64,000 nt of DNA. It comes from Ptychodera flava. Its lineage: Eukaryota > Hemichordata > Enteropneusta > Ptychoderidae. The notes beneath the pieces were generated by a model. It was not told the DNA's origin. It made no database searches and saw only the letters and a program-made list of their open reading frames with translations. The translations under genes and the position numbers were made by a program. This document shows positions 1 through 13,429 of this stretch, in pieces. Every line of letters starts with the position of its first letter. Within the stretch, counting starts at the first letter, position 1. The stretch spans positions 36,342,032 through 36,406,031 of the forward strand of contig NC_091947.1 in NCBI RefSeq assembly GCF_041260155.1, in the 5' to 3' direction.

Positions 1-67
1 CGCAAGAAAATTACTTCTGAAGTTGTCAATCACCACGGGTTATCTTGTAAGCACCATTTTATAGTAT

Positions 68-282
68 AAACACGATTGGAACTAATTTGGGATGATTGGA
101 TTTTTATATTTTTCAAATTTCTTAAAAGTGTTTGGTGCCATATAGCTGAATGTTTCAATATTGCAAATTACTCATAAAAACAAGTGTGTAATGTAAAAAG
201 AAAAGCAGATGAGATTATATTTGTAGATTAAATCGGCATTACTTCACTATTCAATTATCCCAAATTAGTTCCAATCGTGTTT
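68..282. mobile_element. Short AT-rich MITE with about 27-bp terminal inverted repeats
   Basis: The left end (68-97) reads AAACACGATTGGAACTAATT and continues TTGGGATGATT. The right end, read on the opposite strand (282 down to about 256), gives the same sequence with one or two differences. The interior of about 160 bp is AT-rich and has no coding potential. A TA target duplication is possible but not clear. The size and ends fit a nonautonomous DNA transposon; the superfamily cannot be named. The flanks hold loose repeats of a phrase like caatcaccannngttatctgtta. Confidence 0.7.
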
Positions 283-415
283 GTAACTTATTCAATTGCC
301 AATCAACTAGGGTTATAGCTCCATATTAACTTATTAAATAACTAATCACCAGGTGTTATCTGTTAAAGCTTCATATAATAATGTAATATTTTAAATTGCC
401 AATCACCAATATCTG

Positions 416-727
416 TTAAGGTAGTTTGCACCCCGAAGTTGAAGGACGATTCTCTTACAATTTTAAGAATAAAACTCCTGGGTCACCGTGCAACGCTTAG
501 AAATAGAGAAACAAATTACCTAACATTTTACCTAACATTTCTCGATATTTACAATTCAAAATGGTCTCTCGTGGGGAAAAATTGCATTTTTGATTTTCGA
601 AAAACTAAGACGGTGAAAATTTCCTTACTCCAAAAGCTTTAAAGTAAGCCCGCACATGAGGTACATCAGAAAAGAATTTGAATTTTATAGTTCTAATATC
701 TGTCCACTGCGGCGCAGTCTGCCTTAT
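416..727 (+). mobile_element. TTAA-flanked MITE, family 1, copy 1
   Basis: The element begins TTAAGGTAGTTTGCACC and contains the phrases gggtcaccgtgca and agagaaacaaattacc. It ends near cggcgcagtctgcctta. The same layout and phrases recur at 63367-63726, where both ends are clean, and in inverted orientation at about 6433-6701. Short reading frames here are repeat sequence. The right end of this copy has diverged (TTAT in place of TTAA). Confidence 0.65.
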
Positions 728-901
728 AAAACTTCATGTAATAAAGAAACTTTGGATCTGTTTTTCATTATTTGTTCTCTTTTCTCAATTCAGTTTCTTG
801 TAAAACATATCGAAATATCACCAAATTCATTTGACGTCATTGTTAAAGTGTATACTTTACACAGTGATTTGCGTTGGCCACGCTTTGGTATTTAAGCGAC
901 T

Positions 902-1052
902 CTGACAAGGCCAGGTCAATTATTTCAGCAAACTCTGACAAAGCTGGGCCAATACTTGATATTTCAGCAAACTGGCAAGGTTAACTTGATGGTATTTCAG
1001 CAAACTCTGACAAGGCCGGACCAATACTTGGTATTTCAGCAAACTCTGACAA
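902..1052. repeat. Degenerate tandem repeat, about 50-bp unit
   Basis: The phrase atttcagcaaactctgacaa recurs four times with spacers built from ggccgg-ccaatacttgg. Units are imperfect and one is shortened. No gene is seen. Confidence 0.75.
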
Positions 1053-1676
1053 GAAGAATAAGAAAACGCTGATGAAAATACTTAAAAACAATTAGAAAAT
1101 GAAAATTGTTATCCCTGTACATAAAGCTTCTAACTGGCGTGTAGCCAATTAAGCATTGCCATTGCTGTCAGAACCTGTATTTTGTATCGTTTACTGAGGA
1201 TTCTATTTTGCTGAAACATTTGAAAAAATGAAATATTTCTTTTTTTACTGGATACTTGAACTGCATCAAAAAATTTTGGCAAAAAACTACCCGTCACGTC
1301 GTCTCTTGAAAGGATTATAGAACTAACTTGCCTTTGTCATGGATTGTCAAGGATAACTCTTTTAGATCTTTCAGCTACATTTGATACTATAGATCATAGC
1401 ATTCTCCTACAGCGACTTTAACACACTTTTGGAATAACCAGATCAGCTCTGTCTTGGTTCGAGTCTTATCTTTCTTTTTGAGATCTGATTCGTCCACTCT
1501 CTCATTTGGAGTTCCTCAAGGTTCAGTACTTGGACCTGTCTTGTTCGTTATGTATACAGAACCTCTCTTTGAAATTGTCAGAAATCATGGAATTCAACAC
1601 CATGCTTTTGCAGATGATAACCAATTATTTAAAGTTAACACAATTGATCTCATTCAGGCTTCAATTGATGCTGTGT

Positions 1677-1800
1677 AAACTGATATTACTGATGTCACAA
1701 CTTGGATGACCCATAACAAACTGATATTACTGATGTCACAACTTGGATGACCCATAACAAACTGATATTACTGATGTCACAACTTGGATGACCCATAACA
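1677..1800. repeat. 41-bp unit repeated three times inside the LINE
   Basis: Three near-identical units start at 1677, 1718 and 1759 with aaactgatattactgatgtc. The unit encodes part of the LINE (residues like DITDVTTWMTHNK), so it is an expansion within the element after or around insertion. Confidence 0.9.
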
Positions 1801-2436
1801 AACTTCCACAAAACTGAAGCAATGATGGTCATATCACCAAGATTATCTTCACAATAGCTCCCGACTGCTATGCATGTTGGGAATTCCCGTGTACAGTTGG
1901 TTAGCAATGTCAAAAACCTTGGTGTCACACTTCATTGTCACTTAAATATGTCACTTTATGTCTAAAATGTTTGCAGAGTAGCCTACACCCAGCTCAGATA
2001 GATTAGTTTCATACTTCATTTACTCACCATTGAAGCCACAAAAACTTTAATTGGCGGACTTGTACTCTCTCGGTTAGACTGCTGTAATTCACTTTTATCT
2101 GGTTGTCCCAAGCATTTACTTCATAAGTTACAGAGAGTGCAAAATGCTGCTGCACGACTTGTATACAGAGTCAAAAATCAGACTCTGTCGAACCTCTTCT
2201 GTGTTCACTTCACTGGTTACCAATCACATCTCGTAAACAATATAAGCTTTCAATAACCTGTTTCAGTTCAATTACTGGCTCGGGACCACTATATCTAACA
2301 TATCTTCTTCAATAGTACTGCCCCTCTAGACAACTTCGTTACTCTTCTGATAAACGAATGCTAAAAGTGCCACGTACTGTCACGAAAAGCTTCGGTGAAA
2401 GATAGTTTTCCTATACGGGTCCTGCACAGTTTGGAA

Positions 2437-2676
2437 TAGTCTACTCGCCAATCTTCGTCACAGTCTACTCGCCAATCTTCGTCACAGTCTACACGCCAAT
2501 CTTCGTCACAGTCTACACGCCAATCTTCGTCATAGTCTACACGCCAATCTTCGTCACAGTCTACTCGCCAATCTTCGTCACAGTCTACTCACCAATCTTC
2601 GTCACAGTCTACTCGCCAATCTTCGTCACAGTCTACTCGCCAATCTTCGTCACAGTCTACTCGCCAATCTTGGTCA
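2437..2676. repeat. 24-bp minisatellite, 10 units, within the LINE remnant
   Basis: The unit cagtctactcgccaatcttc-gtca recurs every 24 bases with few substitutions (acacgcc, actcacc). The unit is a multiple of three, so it would encode repeated octapeptides in the LINE C-terminal frame. Confidence 0.92.
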
Positions 2677-3142
2677 CATCCAATTATTGGTCTCTTTTCG
2701 TCCTGCTCTTAAAACACACTTATTCAAGTCTTAGTTTTTTTATGGACGAGCTCTGACTACATGGACTCAAAATGTATCTTTTCTCTTACTCTGCGCCTAG
2801 AACTCAGCGAGAATATGCGCATTATAAACCTTCTTTATTACTATTACAGTTTTTTTACTTGTTTGTTAAAGTATCATTTTTTCTTTCATAACAAATCACA
2901 CAAAGCCACCTTGTCTCGCGTACATGGTCGTTCACTCGTTCAGATAAACCGAAACCATGACTGTCAAATGAGTACAGAACATTGTTTTCATCGCGTAAAA
3001 TCATTCTTTTTTCCCGACCCAAATGAACAAAAGTGCAGTTATTATGCAAGCTTGCATTTTGATTTTTCCTATGTTGAAATTTAAAAAATCATATGATATT
3101 TTTCGTTTTAAAACGTGCTGAGAGTTACAGTTGCTATTTGGC

Positions 3143-3218
3143 CACATATTAATATGAAATCCACTTATTAATATGAAATCCACATATTAATATGAAATCC
3201 ATGTATTAATATGAAATC
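3143..3218. repeat. 19-bp tandem repeat, 4 units
   Basis: The unit cacatattaatatgaaatc recurs four times (variants cactt, catgt). It is AT-rich and noncoding. Confidence 0.85.
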
Positions 3219-3381
3219 CACGTATCAACTGCTGTTCGATGCATTCAAACGGGACAGTCTGCGTTCTCAACATGTATGATAGAAATGAAATTGTTATGTG
3301 CAGTATTCATAGGATAATTTTGAGAAACATTGTCACTATTATAGGAAACTATTTTACAAGATAACGAAAAAAACTCCCTTC

Positions 3382-3426
3382 CCGTCTGTCTGTCTGTCTG
3401 TCTGTCTGCTGTCTGTCTGTCTGTCT

Positions 3427-3521
<95 letters not shown>
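3382..3521. repeat. (GTCT)n and (CT)n microsatellites
   Basis: A GTCT run is followed directly by two long CT runs. Open frames of RERERE or LSLSLS type here are artefacts of the dinucleotide repeat. Confidence 0.95.
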
Positions 3522-3524
<3 letters not shown>

Positions 3525-3539
3525 CACACACACTGGTTG

Positions 3540-4230
3540 CGTGGCTTGCGGTAAATGTTTTAGCGTTGCTATGTCAAGACCCGAACACATGCCAAATGTA
3601 GTAAATGGGTCACTTTTCATTTTATTTACTACAAATAAATAAAATTCGTATAGTGAAGTGAGTCACAATTTCAAACCCAAATAATATTTTTGACGGAAGT
3701 CTGAATTTTTGATCCGAGGTAAAGCCTATCAAATGACAGATAGATATCATAGCATTATTATTGATTTTTCTCCTGGCATCGTAACTTTGTGCAAATACCA
3801 CAAGGTAATATACAAGTATGTGTGGTTTCGATTGCTTGCTGTTTCCTGATTCCTGAGCATTGCTGTTATACAATGTATCGACGAAGAGTATGTCATGCCA
3901 CGTCAGACACTAGACATACGATACAGGACTGGTGTTATCTATCATTAGATCATTGAAAAAGTGAATCTGACCAAAATTTACTGGCGCTAGCGGCAGCTTT
4001 CCATGTTTACAATGTTTGTACCTAAAGGACTATATAAATCCGAATCCAGATTGATAAATGCTAGTAATCTATGTCGGTTCTTGTCCATACTTGTCAGCCA
4101 TAATGTAGCAAACTATTGTATTTTATGTGCAAGTTCCCCATAAGCTCACCGATATGCAACACTCATCATATACCGGTACTCTTCAGCCACGGTCCAATAA
4201 CATTGCTAGTACATTCAACACCAGTGTTTG
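3540..4230. other. Intergenic sequence, no gene seen
   Basis: AT-rich unique-looking sequence between the microsatellite and a repeat tail. No exon-like frame, RNA gene or clear transposon end is seen. Confidence 0.4.
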
Positions 4231-4304
4231 CTGAGTTTTGTAATTTCTGCCTTACCACACTCCTTGAGTGTGTTGTTGAGCAATAAAGTAAAGTAAAGTA
4301 AAGT
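4231..4304 (+). repeat. 3' tail of a SINE- or LINE-like retroelement
   Basis: A short stem (ccacactccttgagtgtgttg) is followed by agcaataaagtaaagtaaag, a simple-repeat tail of the kind that ends many non-LTR elements and their SINEs. No tRNA-like head is clear upstream. Confidence 0.4.
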
Positions 4305-4839
4305 ATTCAACACACACAAGAGTGGGTTGCAAAATAAGACAAACCCGACGGACGCTCCTCTAAAATTTGTTGGAAAGCCAGCATGTTATTCATAGCCGCC
4401 CACAAAGATTTGTTTTTGTCTCCATGATCGCTTTTGCTGAATGAAATAAGTTTCGCATCATGGACATCACTCGCCGTCATATTCTTGTTTGTAACGTGCA
4501 ACGATGAATGACGTCATAGATCTCACAAGATAATGTCTCGCCTATTTAAAGTCCGAAGGGATTTTCCCTAGATCGATATTGCCAGCTGATATAATCTGAC
4601 TGTTAATTATGCCATGGCATTTTAAATCGTTGGCATGGTAATTATCTTTGAAACACCATAAATAATGTTTGATAGTCTGAAACTTGTGACATTACTCAAT
4701 ATATTGAGGGTTGCAAAGTTCCACTACTCATACTTCAGTCCAGGCTGCACACTCTATTTGACTGTCTGTTACAACCACACAATTTTTTCTGTAGACGTCA
4801 ATAGTTTGGCCCCGTGGAAAGCCAACTACGAGCTGGAAA

Positions 4840-4855
4840 GACGTTAGATGTAAGT
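4840..4855 (+). promoter_or_regulatory. Candidate splice donor of a noncoding first exon of the PIDD1-like gene
   Basis: The sequence gttagatgtaagtatcg carries a near-consensus donor (exon end at 4849, GTAAGTAT after it). Downstream, ttgttaaatcttcag at 5223-5237 is a good acceptor 56 bases before the preferred ATG at 5294. This makes a 5' untranslated exon ending at 4849 plausible. No promoter motif is recognised and transcription was not observed. Confidence 0.35.
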
Positions 4856-5293
4856 ATCGACATATAATGCAATGTGTTCTCTTTCAAAGGGTAAAATTTA
4901 GAGAAAACGTACAGAATTGTTCATTTGTAAGTGTTGTGCTCGTTGTTGATGAGCAGTCATTGACCTAGAAGGGGCAACTACGGTGTCAAAACATTTCAAC
5001 TATGATCAAACGAATTTTCAATGGCTCATACGTTTTGATTTGAATTGTAGAAGACGTACAGTGGATTTAGAACTTAGGCCTACTTTCTACACACTACCTG
5101 TTACTATCCCCAACCTGATGATGGACTCTGTTAGTTACTAGTAACCTCAGTATTGAAACCTTCGCTTTCTTGATGTCCAATCCTAAATACGCGATGTTTT
5201 CTTGGAATGTTTAACTTTTATCTTGTTAAATCTTCAGAGGTTTCTGATTCCCTTTGGTCATCCTCGTTAGCGAACTTTACAACGATTGTCAGT

Positions 5294-8200
5294 ATGACTG
5301 ACGAAGTTACCGAAGCTGATCTGAGCAACATGAAATTGTCCGCCTTCCTACCTAGCCTTCGGAGACAAACAGAATTGCGCAAACTCAACTTGTCGCTAAA
5401 TAAACTGTCGGACATACGCCAAATAAAGAGCTTGACAAATCTCGAAGAACTGAAGTTAAGCAACAATCAGTTTTCATGCTTTCCTGAAGTTGTCTGCGAT
5501 TTACAGAAACTACAACATTTGGACATAGAGGGCAATACTATCAACAAGCTACCTGAATCTTTTGGGCAGTTAAGAAAACTAAGGAAACTATGTCTTGGCT
5601 GGAACGCTTTTACTGAGTTTCCGTTGCAGCTCTGCCAGTCTGAGTTATGGCAAATTACAGAAATTCATATATCGCACAACAAGATACAGGTGTTAACACA
5701 GCAGATTTCGGTTTTGACCCAATTGGAAATGCTGGATGTCAGTTACAACTATATTGTACATCTACCTGACGGCATTTGTAACCTACAGAAGTTGAAAGCC
5801 CTGATAGTATCGCACAACGAACTGGTGCGCCTTCCCGACCAGCTGACACCGTGTCTTACAGACTTGAGGGTACTGGACTTGCGAAACAACCCATTGGAGG
5901 ACCCCCCTGCAGCTGTGTGTGATGGCGGTCTAGAAGATATTCGGCAATATCAGTTGAAACGTGTGTCTCCATCAAACCATGAGAACGAACTTCATCGACC
6001 CTTGTGTCATCAAGCAGAAGAAGATTGGGTCGGTAAGTGAAATGATCAAGGCAAACCCCCTTCTGCATCATTTTCTACAACGATCATGTATTTTTGAAAC
6101 AAGTGGTAAATAAATGCCAGCATTAGTCACGCTAAAACTTGTTCCTAGCCGCCCACACGAGAACTTTGACAAATTTTCGATCGGGTCACTACATACGCAC
6201 TTGTAAACAACGTTGAAATATCGCTGGAATTTTAAACACCGTAGAGAAATGTTAAGCCGGTCCCATGACAATTTTTACGCTGGTTTAACCTGTAACTCGT
6301 ATATTACTATTAAGTTAACCGTCAGTAGTTAATTAGTAGTTACTCAAAGCCTACTCACAAAAGAAAAATCAATAAATGCCGATAATGATAATCCTTTTGC
6401 TGACAAAAAATATTTCTCGTTGACGTCACTGCAGGTAGAGGGGCCTCATTTTGAAACTGTTGGAGTATATACAGTTTTATTTGTGAAAATAGAAACTCAG
6501 TTTTCCTCACGGCGCTAAAACAGGAATGGCGGTCATTTTAATTTCACGTGTCGGTAAACATTTGGTAACGTATTTCTGGAGAACCGAACATTACACGATG
6601 GCCCTGATAATTATCCTTGATTTTGAAAAGGAATAGCTTAAAGTTTTTAAACGAAAAGTTTGAGCAAAAGTTTAAATCTTGCAAGGTGCACACTACCTTA
6701 ACCATACTGTGCTACATCACAGACACTGACACGGACTTCTGTTACTATATAGATGGATCACATACTGTGCTACACCACAGACACTGACACGGACTTCTGT
6801 TACTATATAGATGGATCACATACTGTGCTACATCACAGACACTGACACGGACTTCTGTTACTATATAGATGGATCACATACTGTGCTACACCACAGACAC
6901 TGACACGGACTTCTGTTACTATATAGATGGATCACATACTGTGCTACACCACAGACACTGACACGGACTTCTGTTACTATATAGATGGATCACATACTGT
7001 GCTACACCACAGACACTGACACGGACTTCTGTTACTATATAGATGGATCACATACTGTGCTACATCACAGACACTGACACGGACTTCTGTTACTATATAG
7101 ATGGATCACATACTGTGCTACATCACAGACACTGACACGGACTTCTGTTACTATATAGGTGGATCACATACTGTTCTACATCACAGACACTGACACGGAC
7201 TTCTGTTACTATATAGATGGATCACATACTGTGCTACATCACAGACACTGACACGGACTTCTGTTACTATATAGATGGATCACATACTGTGCTACATCAC
7301 AGACACTGACACGGACTTCTGTTACTATATAGATGGATCACATACTGTTCTACACTCACATACACTGACACGGACTTCTGTTACCATATAGATGGATCAC
7401 ATACTGTGCTACACCACAGACACTGACACGGACTTCTGTTACTATATAGATAGATCACATACTGTGCTACACCACAGACACTGACACGGACTTCTGTTAC
7501 TATATAGATAGATCACATACTGTGCTACACCACAGACACTGGCACGGACTTCTGTTACTATATAGATGGATCACATACTGTGCTACATCACAGACACTAA
7601 CACGGACTTCTGTTACTATATACCGGTGATGGATCACATACTGTGCTACATCACAGACACTAACACGGACTTCTGTTACTATATACGATGGATCACATAC
7701 TGTGCTACACCACAGACACTGGCACGGACTTCTGTTACTATATAGATGGATCACATACTGTGCTACACCACAGACACTGACACGGACTTCTGTTACTATA
7801 TAGATGGATCACATACTGTGCTACACCACAGACACTGACACGGACTTCTGTTACTATATAGATGATCACATACTGTGCTACATCACAGACACTAACACGG
7901 ACTTCTATATAGATGGATCACATACTGTGCTACATCACAGACACTGACACGGACTTCTATATAGATGGATCACATACTGTGCTACACCACAGACACTGAC
8001 ACGGATTTCTGTTACTTCTATATAGATGGATCACATACTGTGCTACATCACAGACACTGACACGGACTTCTGTTATTATATAGATGGATCAGAGATACAT
8101 TAACAAATGATCGGGTTTTTCATTCGAAAAATATACCGGTACTGTTACATAATGCATTTACAGGGTACAGCAAGCTTGCAGATTAAAATATCCATTCTCA

Positions 8201-8722
8201 AATTCTTCCGGAGGGTGCGAGACAATGACGTCACAACGTGTGTCCATAGGCACATATCACCCACCCCCTGAAGTCAATGCAAATACATATTTTCTATAAT
8301 TAACTGGAAACTTTGTTGAGTGAGAAAGTGTTCGTCCTCTGTGATGACGGTCAAAGGTTCTTGGTAACGTCACGAATGTAAACCACGACCTTGACAATGA
8401 CCGAACTGATGTCTAAGATGTTATTGTGAAACTTCCCGTCAAGCATTCTGCTCATTGAACATATTTAAAGTTAATCGTCATTTCGTCTCATAGGCAAACA
8501 TGTCAGAAGGGGTGATGGTCATATCGCTGTGACTATCAAGCCGGATTCTGAGGTAAGGCTGCAATTGATGATAGATACAACTCTCTTTTATTGTTTATCT
8601 GGCAACATTTTTATTATATCAATATATGTAAAAGCGTTTTAAAACACAGTTGAGATCCTTCATTATCTCCTTAACTAATATTACTTGGAATTTCCTACAT
8701 GGTACAGAATAGATAGATAGAC

Positions 8723-8773
<51 letters not shown>

Positions 8774-8877
8774 CAGATAGAACATACATACATACATACA
8801 TACATACATACATACATACATACATACATACATACATACATACATACAGACAGACAGACAGACAAAAACCCACCCAT

Positions 8878-8916
<39 letters not shown>

Positions 8917-11784
8917 TATATGATGAATGTGTGGTAAACGAACGTATATCGGAGGTATCTGAGTTTGTCGACGTAGTTTGATAAATTATAATTCAAATGA
9001 AAGTCGAATATGTTATCTGCAAATCTCACATCCACAAAAAGAGGTGTTAAACTCTGTTCTTACCAACTTAAACATTTCATTTTCTAAAGTTAGTTTCAGT
9101 TGGAAGTGACAAATAACATTATTTTTATGCAGCAATTTTCTAACCACAGGCTTTCCCACCAGGATGGCTTGTCTATCACCAGGTCTTCAGTTATTGCAGT
9201 TCGATGAATCTATGAAATTTTGAATAAGGCTGACAGGCCTTATAATCCGTCTGGACGACGAATCTTGTGCCTTAAAGATTGACAAATATAGATTGCAAAA
9301 CACTGCAGCTGAAGAATGTAATGCTTTACTATCACTAACACAAGAAACAATCACGTGAAAATGTTGGCTGTATATTTCCTGTTCGTCGTCATTTTTATCA
9401 GCAATGATATCAAATCTGCGAAGAATGTGCAAATGCCCCCTGTTCACTCTTATTATAAGCAATAAAGTCAGCACTTACACGTTACTATAGCAACAAGTCA
9501 AAATATTGTTCGCAAATCAATATCAGACTGCTCAGTAAACCATAAATTAAAACATTGCTGGTTAAAGGTAGGACCCTTTCAGGTCGATTAGGTTAGTGTT
9601 GCATATTGCTAACAAAAGTAATATTGTTAGGTTGACTGCCTTGTGAAGTTTTTGCCTGACATCATCAGTATATAAGGATCTGATCAGGCCAAGATCTAAG
9701 AGGTCACAATCTTGACCTTGAAATTTGGCGAAAGTGATGATGATGCAGTTTTCTGCAACCGTTTTTGATGTTCTTTTTTCTGAAGGCGTTGATATGCGAC
9801 CATCTTTGAAAAAGTCGTATTTTCAATGACGGCAGAATACTTTGTCTTAATTCCAATACAACATTGTAGAGATATGAAGGCAAGGCAGCCCTCTAGAGTC
9901 TTTCGGTTTTGACAGTATGATATCGTGAATTATTAAGATTTAGATGTTAGTTTTTTATTTGGAATGTTATGGTATTGATTTTGTTGACCACACAATAAAG
10001 AACTTACAAAACGACACGGCATGAATGCTTTGAAGTGATGCGCGTGATGCCCGGACACAAATCTCCAGTTTCCTTAATCTTGTTCACACCAGGTCGTAGA
10101 CTTGTCCCCAGAAGTGTCTCTGAATATCCCATATGGTGCTGTAACACGACAAGCTAACATCACAGCGGAAATCGTCGACGCACCAACTTACAGACTGGAA
10201 GATTACGAGTATCTCATCGGAGATGTCTTGGACTTCGGGCCAAAAGGCTTCACGTTCCAGAAACCAATTATCTTGAGCATCGAAAGCGATGAGGACTTAG
10301 ACCTGATAGATTACACTACACGTGAAGTTGTCATAAGGACAACGCAGGACAGAGTTAAGTGGGAGAATCTGAAAACATGGAAGGTATGGCTAGAGACAAT
10401 CTCTTTTAACAAGACGTACAGTCGTATTGCAATCTCTGATTTGTCAGTTTCCTTTTGAGAAAAAGTCCTCCAAACTTCCAATTACTGTATTAAATAACAA
10501 ATAAGAACTATTAAATACATTCTTTCCGGAATATTAATGTAATATATGTCTTGGTGGCATTACGTTGGCCTATACGTGTGTCGTTTATTGTACAGGCGTA
10601 GTATAACATATAAACACTATTAGTCTTCAGTAACCTTTTGTTATAAATCCATAGCTGAGTTTCATGTTATTTGTGGCCGGTTTTTACACAGCAGATATGC
10701 TTCCGTTGTTCAGCTTTAGAGCAGAAGCATTTCTAACTGATTTTGTTGCCGAAATCCTGTCACATTAAGGAGACCGACTCTCTCTTACAAATGTCATCAT
10801 TTCGTGCGCGTGCATTATTGCACATAATGTGATTGAGATGAATCAGTTCTCTAACATTAAAATAGCACTAAGCCAGACGAAATTCTCAGATTGTCGTGTA
10901 TTTATTCCCTTTTCTATTATTCAGGAGGGAAACACCATAAAAGCGGAAGTTCAACACTTCAGTCATTTTGCACCTCTATGCAGACCCGTACGGCAATCAT
11001 TCTCCGTTCACCTAGCCGATACGGACACTCTCAAGATTGCGTGCTGTGACAACCATATAAGCATAAATTTTGCTTCGGCTCGCCCCTCTGATAAAACAAA
11101 CACCCTCACACTGCAGGTAACTCTTGTTCCAATTATCAAATTACCATTCTCTCGATTGTTGTAGAACTTGTTTTTTCTTCATAAAACTACCAACCTAGAT
11201 ATAACAATAACGACAAGCACACCTGCCAGTAAATGTGAACGAAATTTCATAAATCAATGTCAACACATGCACCAACTCTCGGTCGTAATGTCTTGTTCCA
11301 AATTTGTCAATAAACACAATTCATACACCCTTAGTGCAACTCGTCAAACGATTAGTGAAACGCAACATTTTAATAACGGTGTTATAATAATTGCGTTATG
11401 TCAATTTTTCAGCTACACACCATAGATGATGACGTTCTCTTAAGGGCATGTGAGGTTACAGGCTGCCTCCGAGACACAGATACGATTTCTATGAGTACCA
11501 TTCTAGAGGTTAAGACAACGAAAAAGCTCGACAATATGGTGGAATTGACTATGTCTTTGCCTGAAGGGAAAAATCTTAGTCAAGAAGCAGTGATGGTTGA
11601 GCTGCAAATACAACTTAGTCGACTGAAAGTATTACGAGACGCGGACGATGACATATGGGTCGATATTACCAAGCAAGCCCGTGTAGAGTCAACCACCGAT
11701 GGATGCATCAGTTTCAAGCAACATGGATTATCCGAGTAATGTTTGCTGAAACGATCGTATCTTGAGAAAGTGTTTCCAATGTCA

Positions 11785-11850
<66 letters not shown>

Positions 11851-13375
11851 TCCAACATTTCCAGGAAATCGTCGCATCACTATCAAGGTCCATACTAAAT
11901 ATCCAGCGTTTGACCATAGACCAAAGAGAAAAACGTCGTTTTCTCTGGGGTCTGTGGTCTCACACAAAATCATGTACACCGTCTCTACCTCAGTAATCAT
12001 GTACGTAAGGACTTACTTTCCCACCGCAAATCGTTTGCAGATTTCATGGTCAAATATACAGCTAAATTCCAAGGCTAAATATACAGTTTGCATATTTTGT
12101 GATCAAATGTGACGTGTTGATAGTTGTTCCCACTACTAACGCAGAAATTTATAGCGAAAAATCTTAAAGCCAAACAGAAAGCAGTGTTTTATACGAATAC
12201 TTTGACCTGGCCTTATACCTAAAACATAAAGTAATCCTACAGAAATTCACACTTACACCAACACAATATAATTTGTAAAGAAAACTTAAAATATTTGGCT
12301 AAAATCTATTTATAAACTTGAAATTTATGAAATTTTATTGTCTCATGTTTACTAAAATACAGCATTAAAATTCGGGATGAAAGTAAAGTTTTGAGCTGAA
12401 TCGTATTATCTTGGGCAATATTTAAAAATCTGTTTTCAAACTTTGTATTTACTCTTATTTTTCGCAGGCAAAGTTGCCGTTACGCCGTCATAATCGCGGA
12501 GCAATGGATGGATGTAGAGCGGATATCGAACGAAGCAACGAGAATGACTAGAAAAGGTTCTAAATTGGCGAAATTTATCCTTCTACAATACGAGGAAAAT
12601 CTTAGCATCTTATACGTGGACTGTTTGCCTAAAGGCGAAGAATCTGACGTGATACAAACAAGAAAGAATGATGGATTTTCTCCCAAGGCAGGGTTGGCTT
12701 ACTCCAAAGACATTGATCTCAACGAAGGTGAAGAGATCTTTCTCAGAATAAGTGGCGATGGAATACAAACGTCTTGCGAGCATTCTCTCCAGTTCAACTC
12801 TCGACTTGAGAACAACATACAGTTATTCCTTGACTTTGACGGTGACTGCACAGGTGACTTGGATCAGACAACAACCAGGAGTTCTGTGGGTCGAGTTGAC
12901 TTCATGCTCATCGATCAAAATGGTATGGAAAGAAAATGCTGCACTCTAGGATTTAAAATTCTAAAGGTGTGTGAACAAACTAAATGTGGAGATGTCAATA
13001 TTAATTTGGTTATTCAATTTAGATATTGTTGGACAAGTATTCAGACAAGATGCTTTGACTGGCAGATGGATATATGGCTGACTTTTGATGGATAACAAGA
13101 AGTATAGATAGATCACTGATGAATAGAAGCGTACATACATACATACATACATACATACATACATACATACATACATACATACATACATACATACATACAT
13201 ACATACATACATACATACATACATACATACATACATACAACGTACATACATACATACATACATACATACATACATACATACATACATACATACATACATA
13301 CATACATACATACATACATACATACATACATACATACATACATACATACATACATACATACATACATACATACAT

Positions 13376-13429
<54 letters not shown>

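Larger units (their letters stand above)
1310..2745 (+). mobile_element. Decayed LINE (CR1/L2/Jockey-like) reverse transcriptase and C-terminal region
   Basis: Translation in shifting frames gives classical non-LTR reverse transcriptase blocks: LLDLSATFDTIDHSILLQRL near 1352-1412, VPQGSVLGPVLF near 1511-1546 and HHAFADDNQLFK near 1600-1635, where FADD is the catalytic core motif. Further on come TKTLIGGLVLSRLDCCNSLL near 2040-2100 and LQRVQNAAARLVY near 2125-2165, and a C-terminal phrase around 2680-2735. Several frame changes and stops are needed, so this is a dead copy. It has gained two internal tandem expansions (1677-1800 and 2437-2676). The 5' part with the endonuclease is missing. Confidence 0.85.

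Noticed and set aside
2437-2676. CRISPR-like 24-bp array
   Set aside because: No spacers; head-to-tail tandem repeat inside a LINE remnant.
1310-2745. LTR retroelement or retrovirus-like pol
   Set aside because: The reverse transcriptase blocks, the C-terminal LQRVQNAAARL block and the lack of terminal direct repeats are those of a non-LTR LINE.
6703-8092. Array taken as CRISPR
   Set aside because: Units are contiguous with no unique spacers and the setting is an animal intron; it is a minisatellite.
8619-9035. Minus-strand frames of 72-138 residues rich in YVCM and YLSI
   Set aside because: Translation of a compound microsatellite in intron 2.
11168-11425. 85-residue frame between exons 4 and 5 of the PIDD1-like gene
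   Set aside because: It is intronic; the flanking exons join in phase without it and it has no domain likeness.
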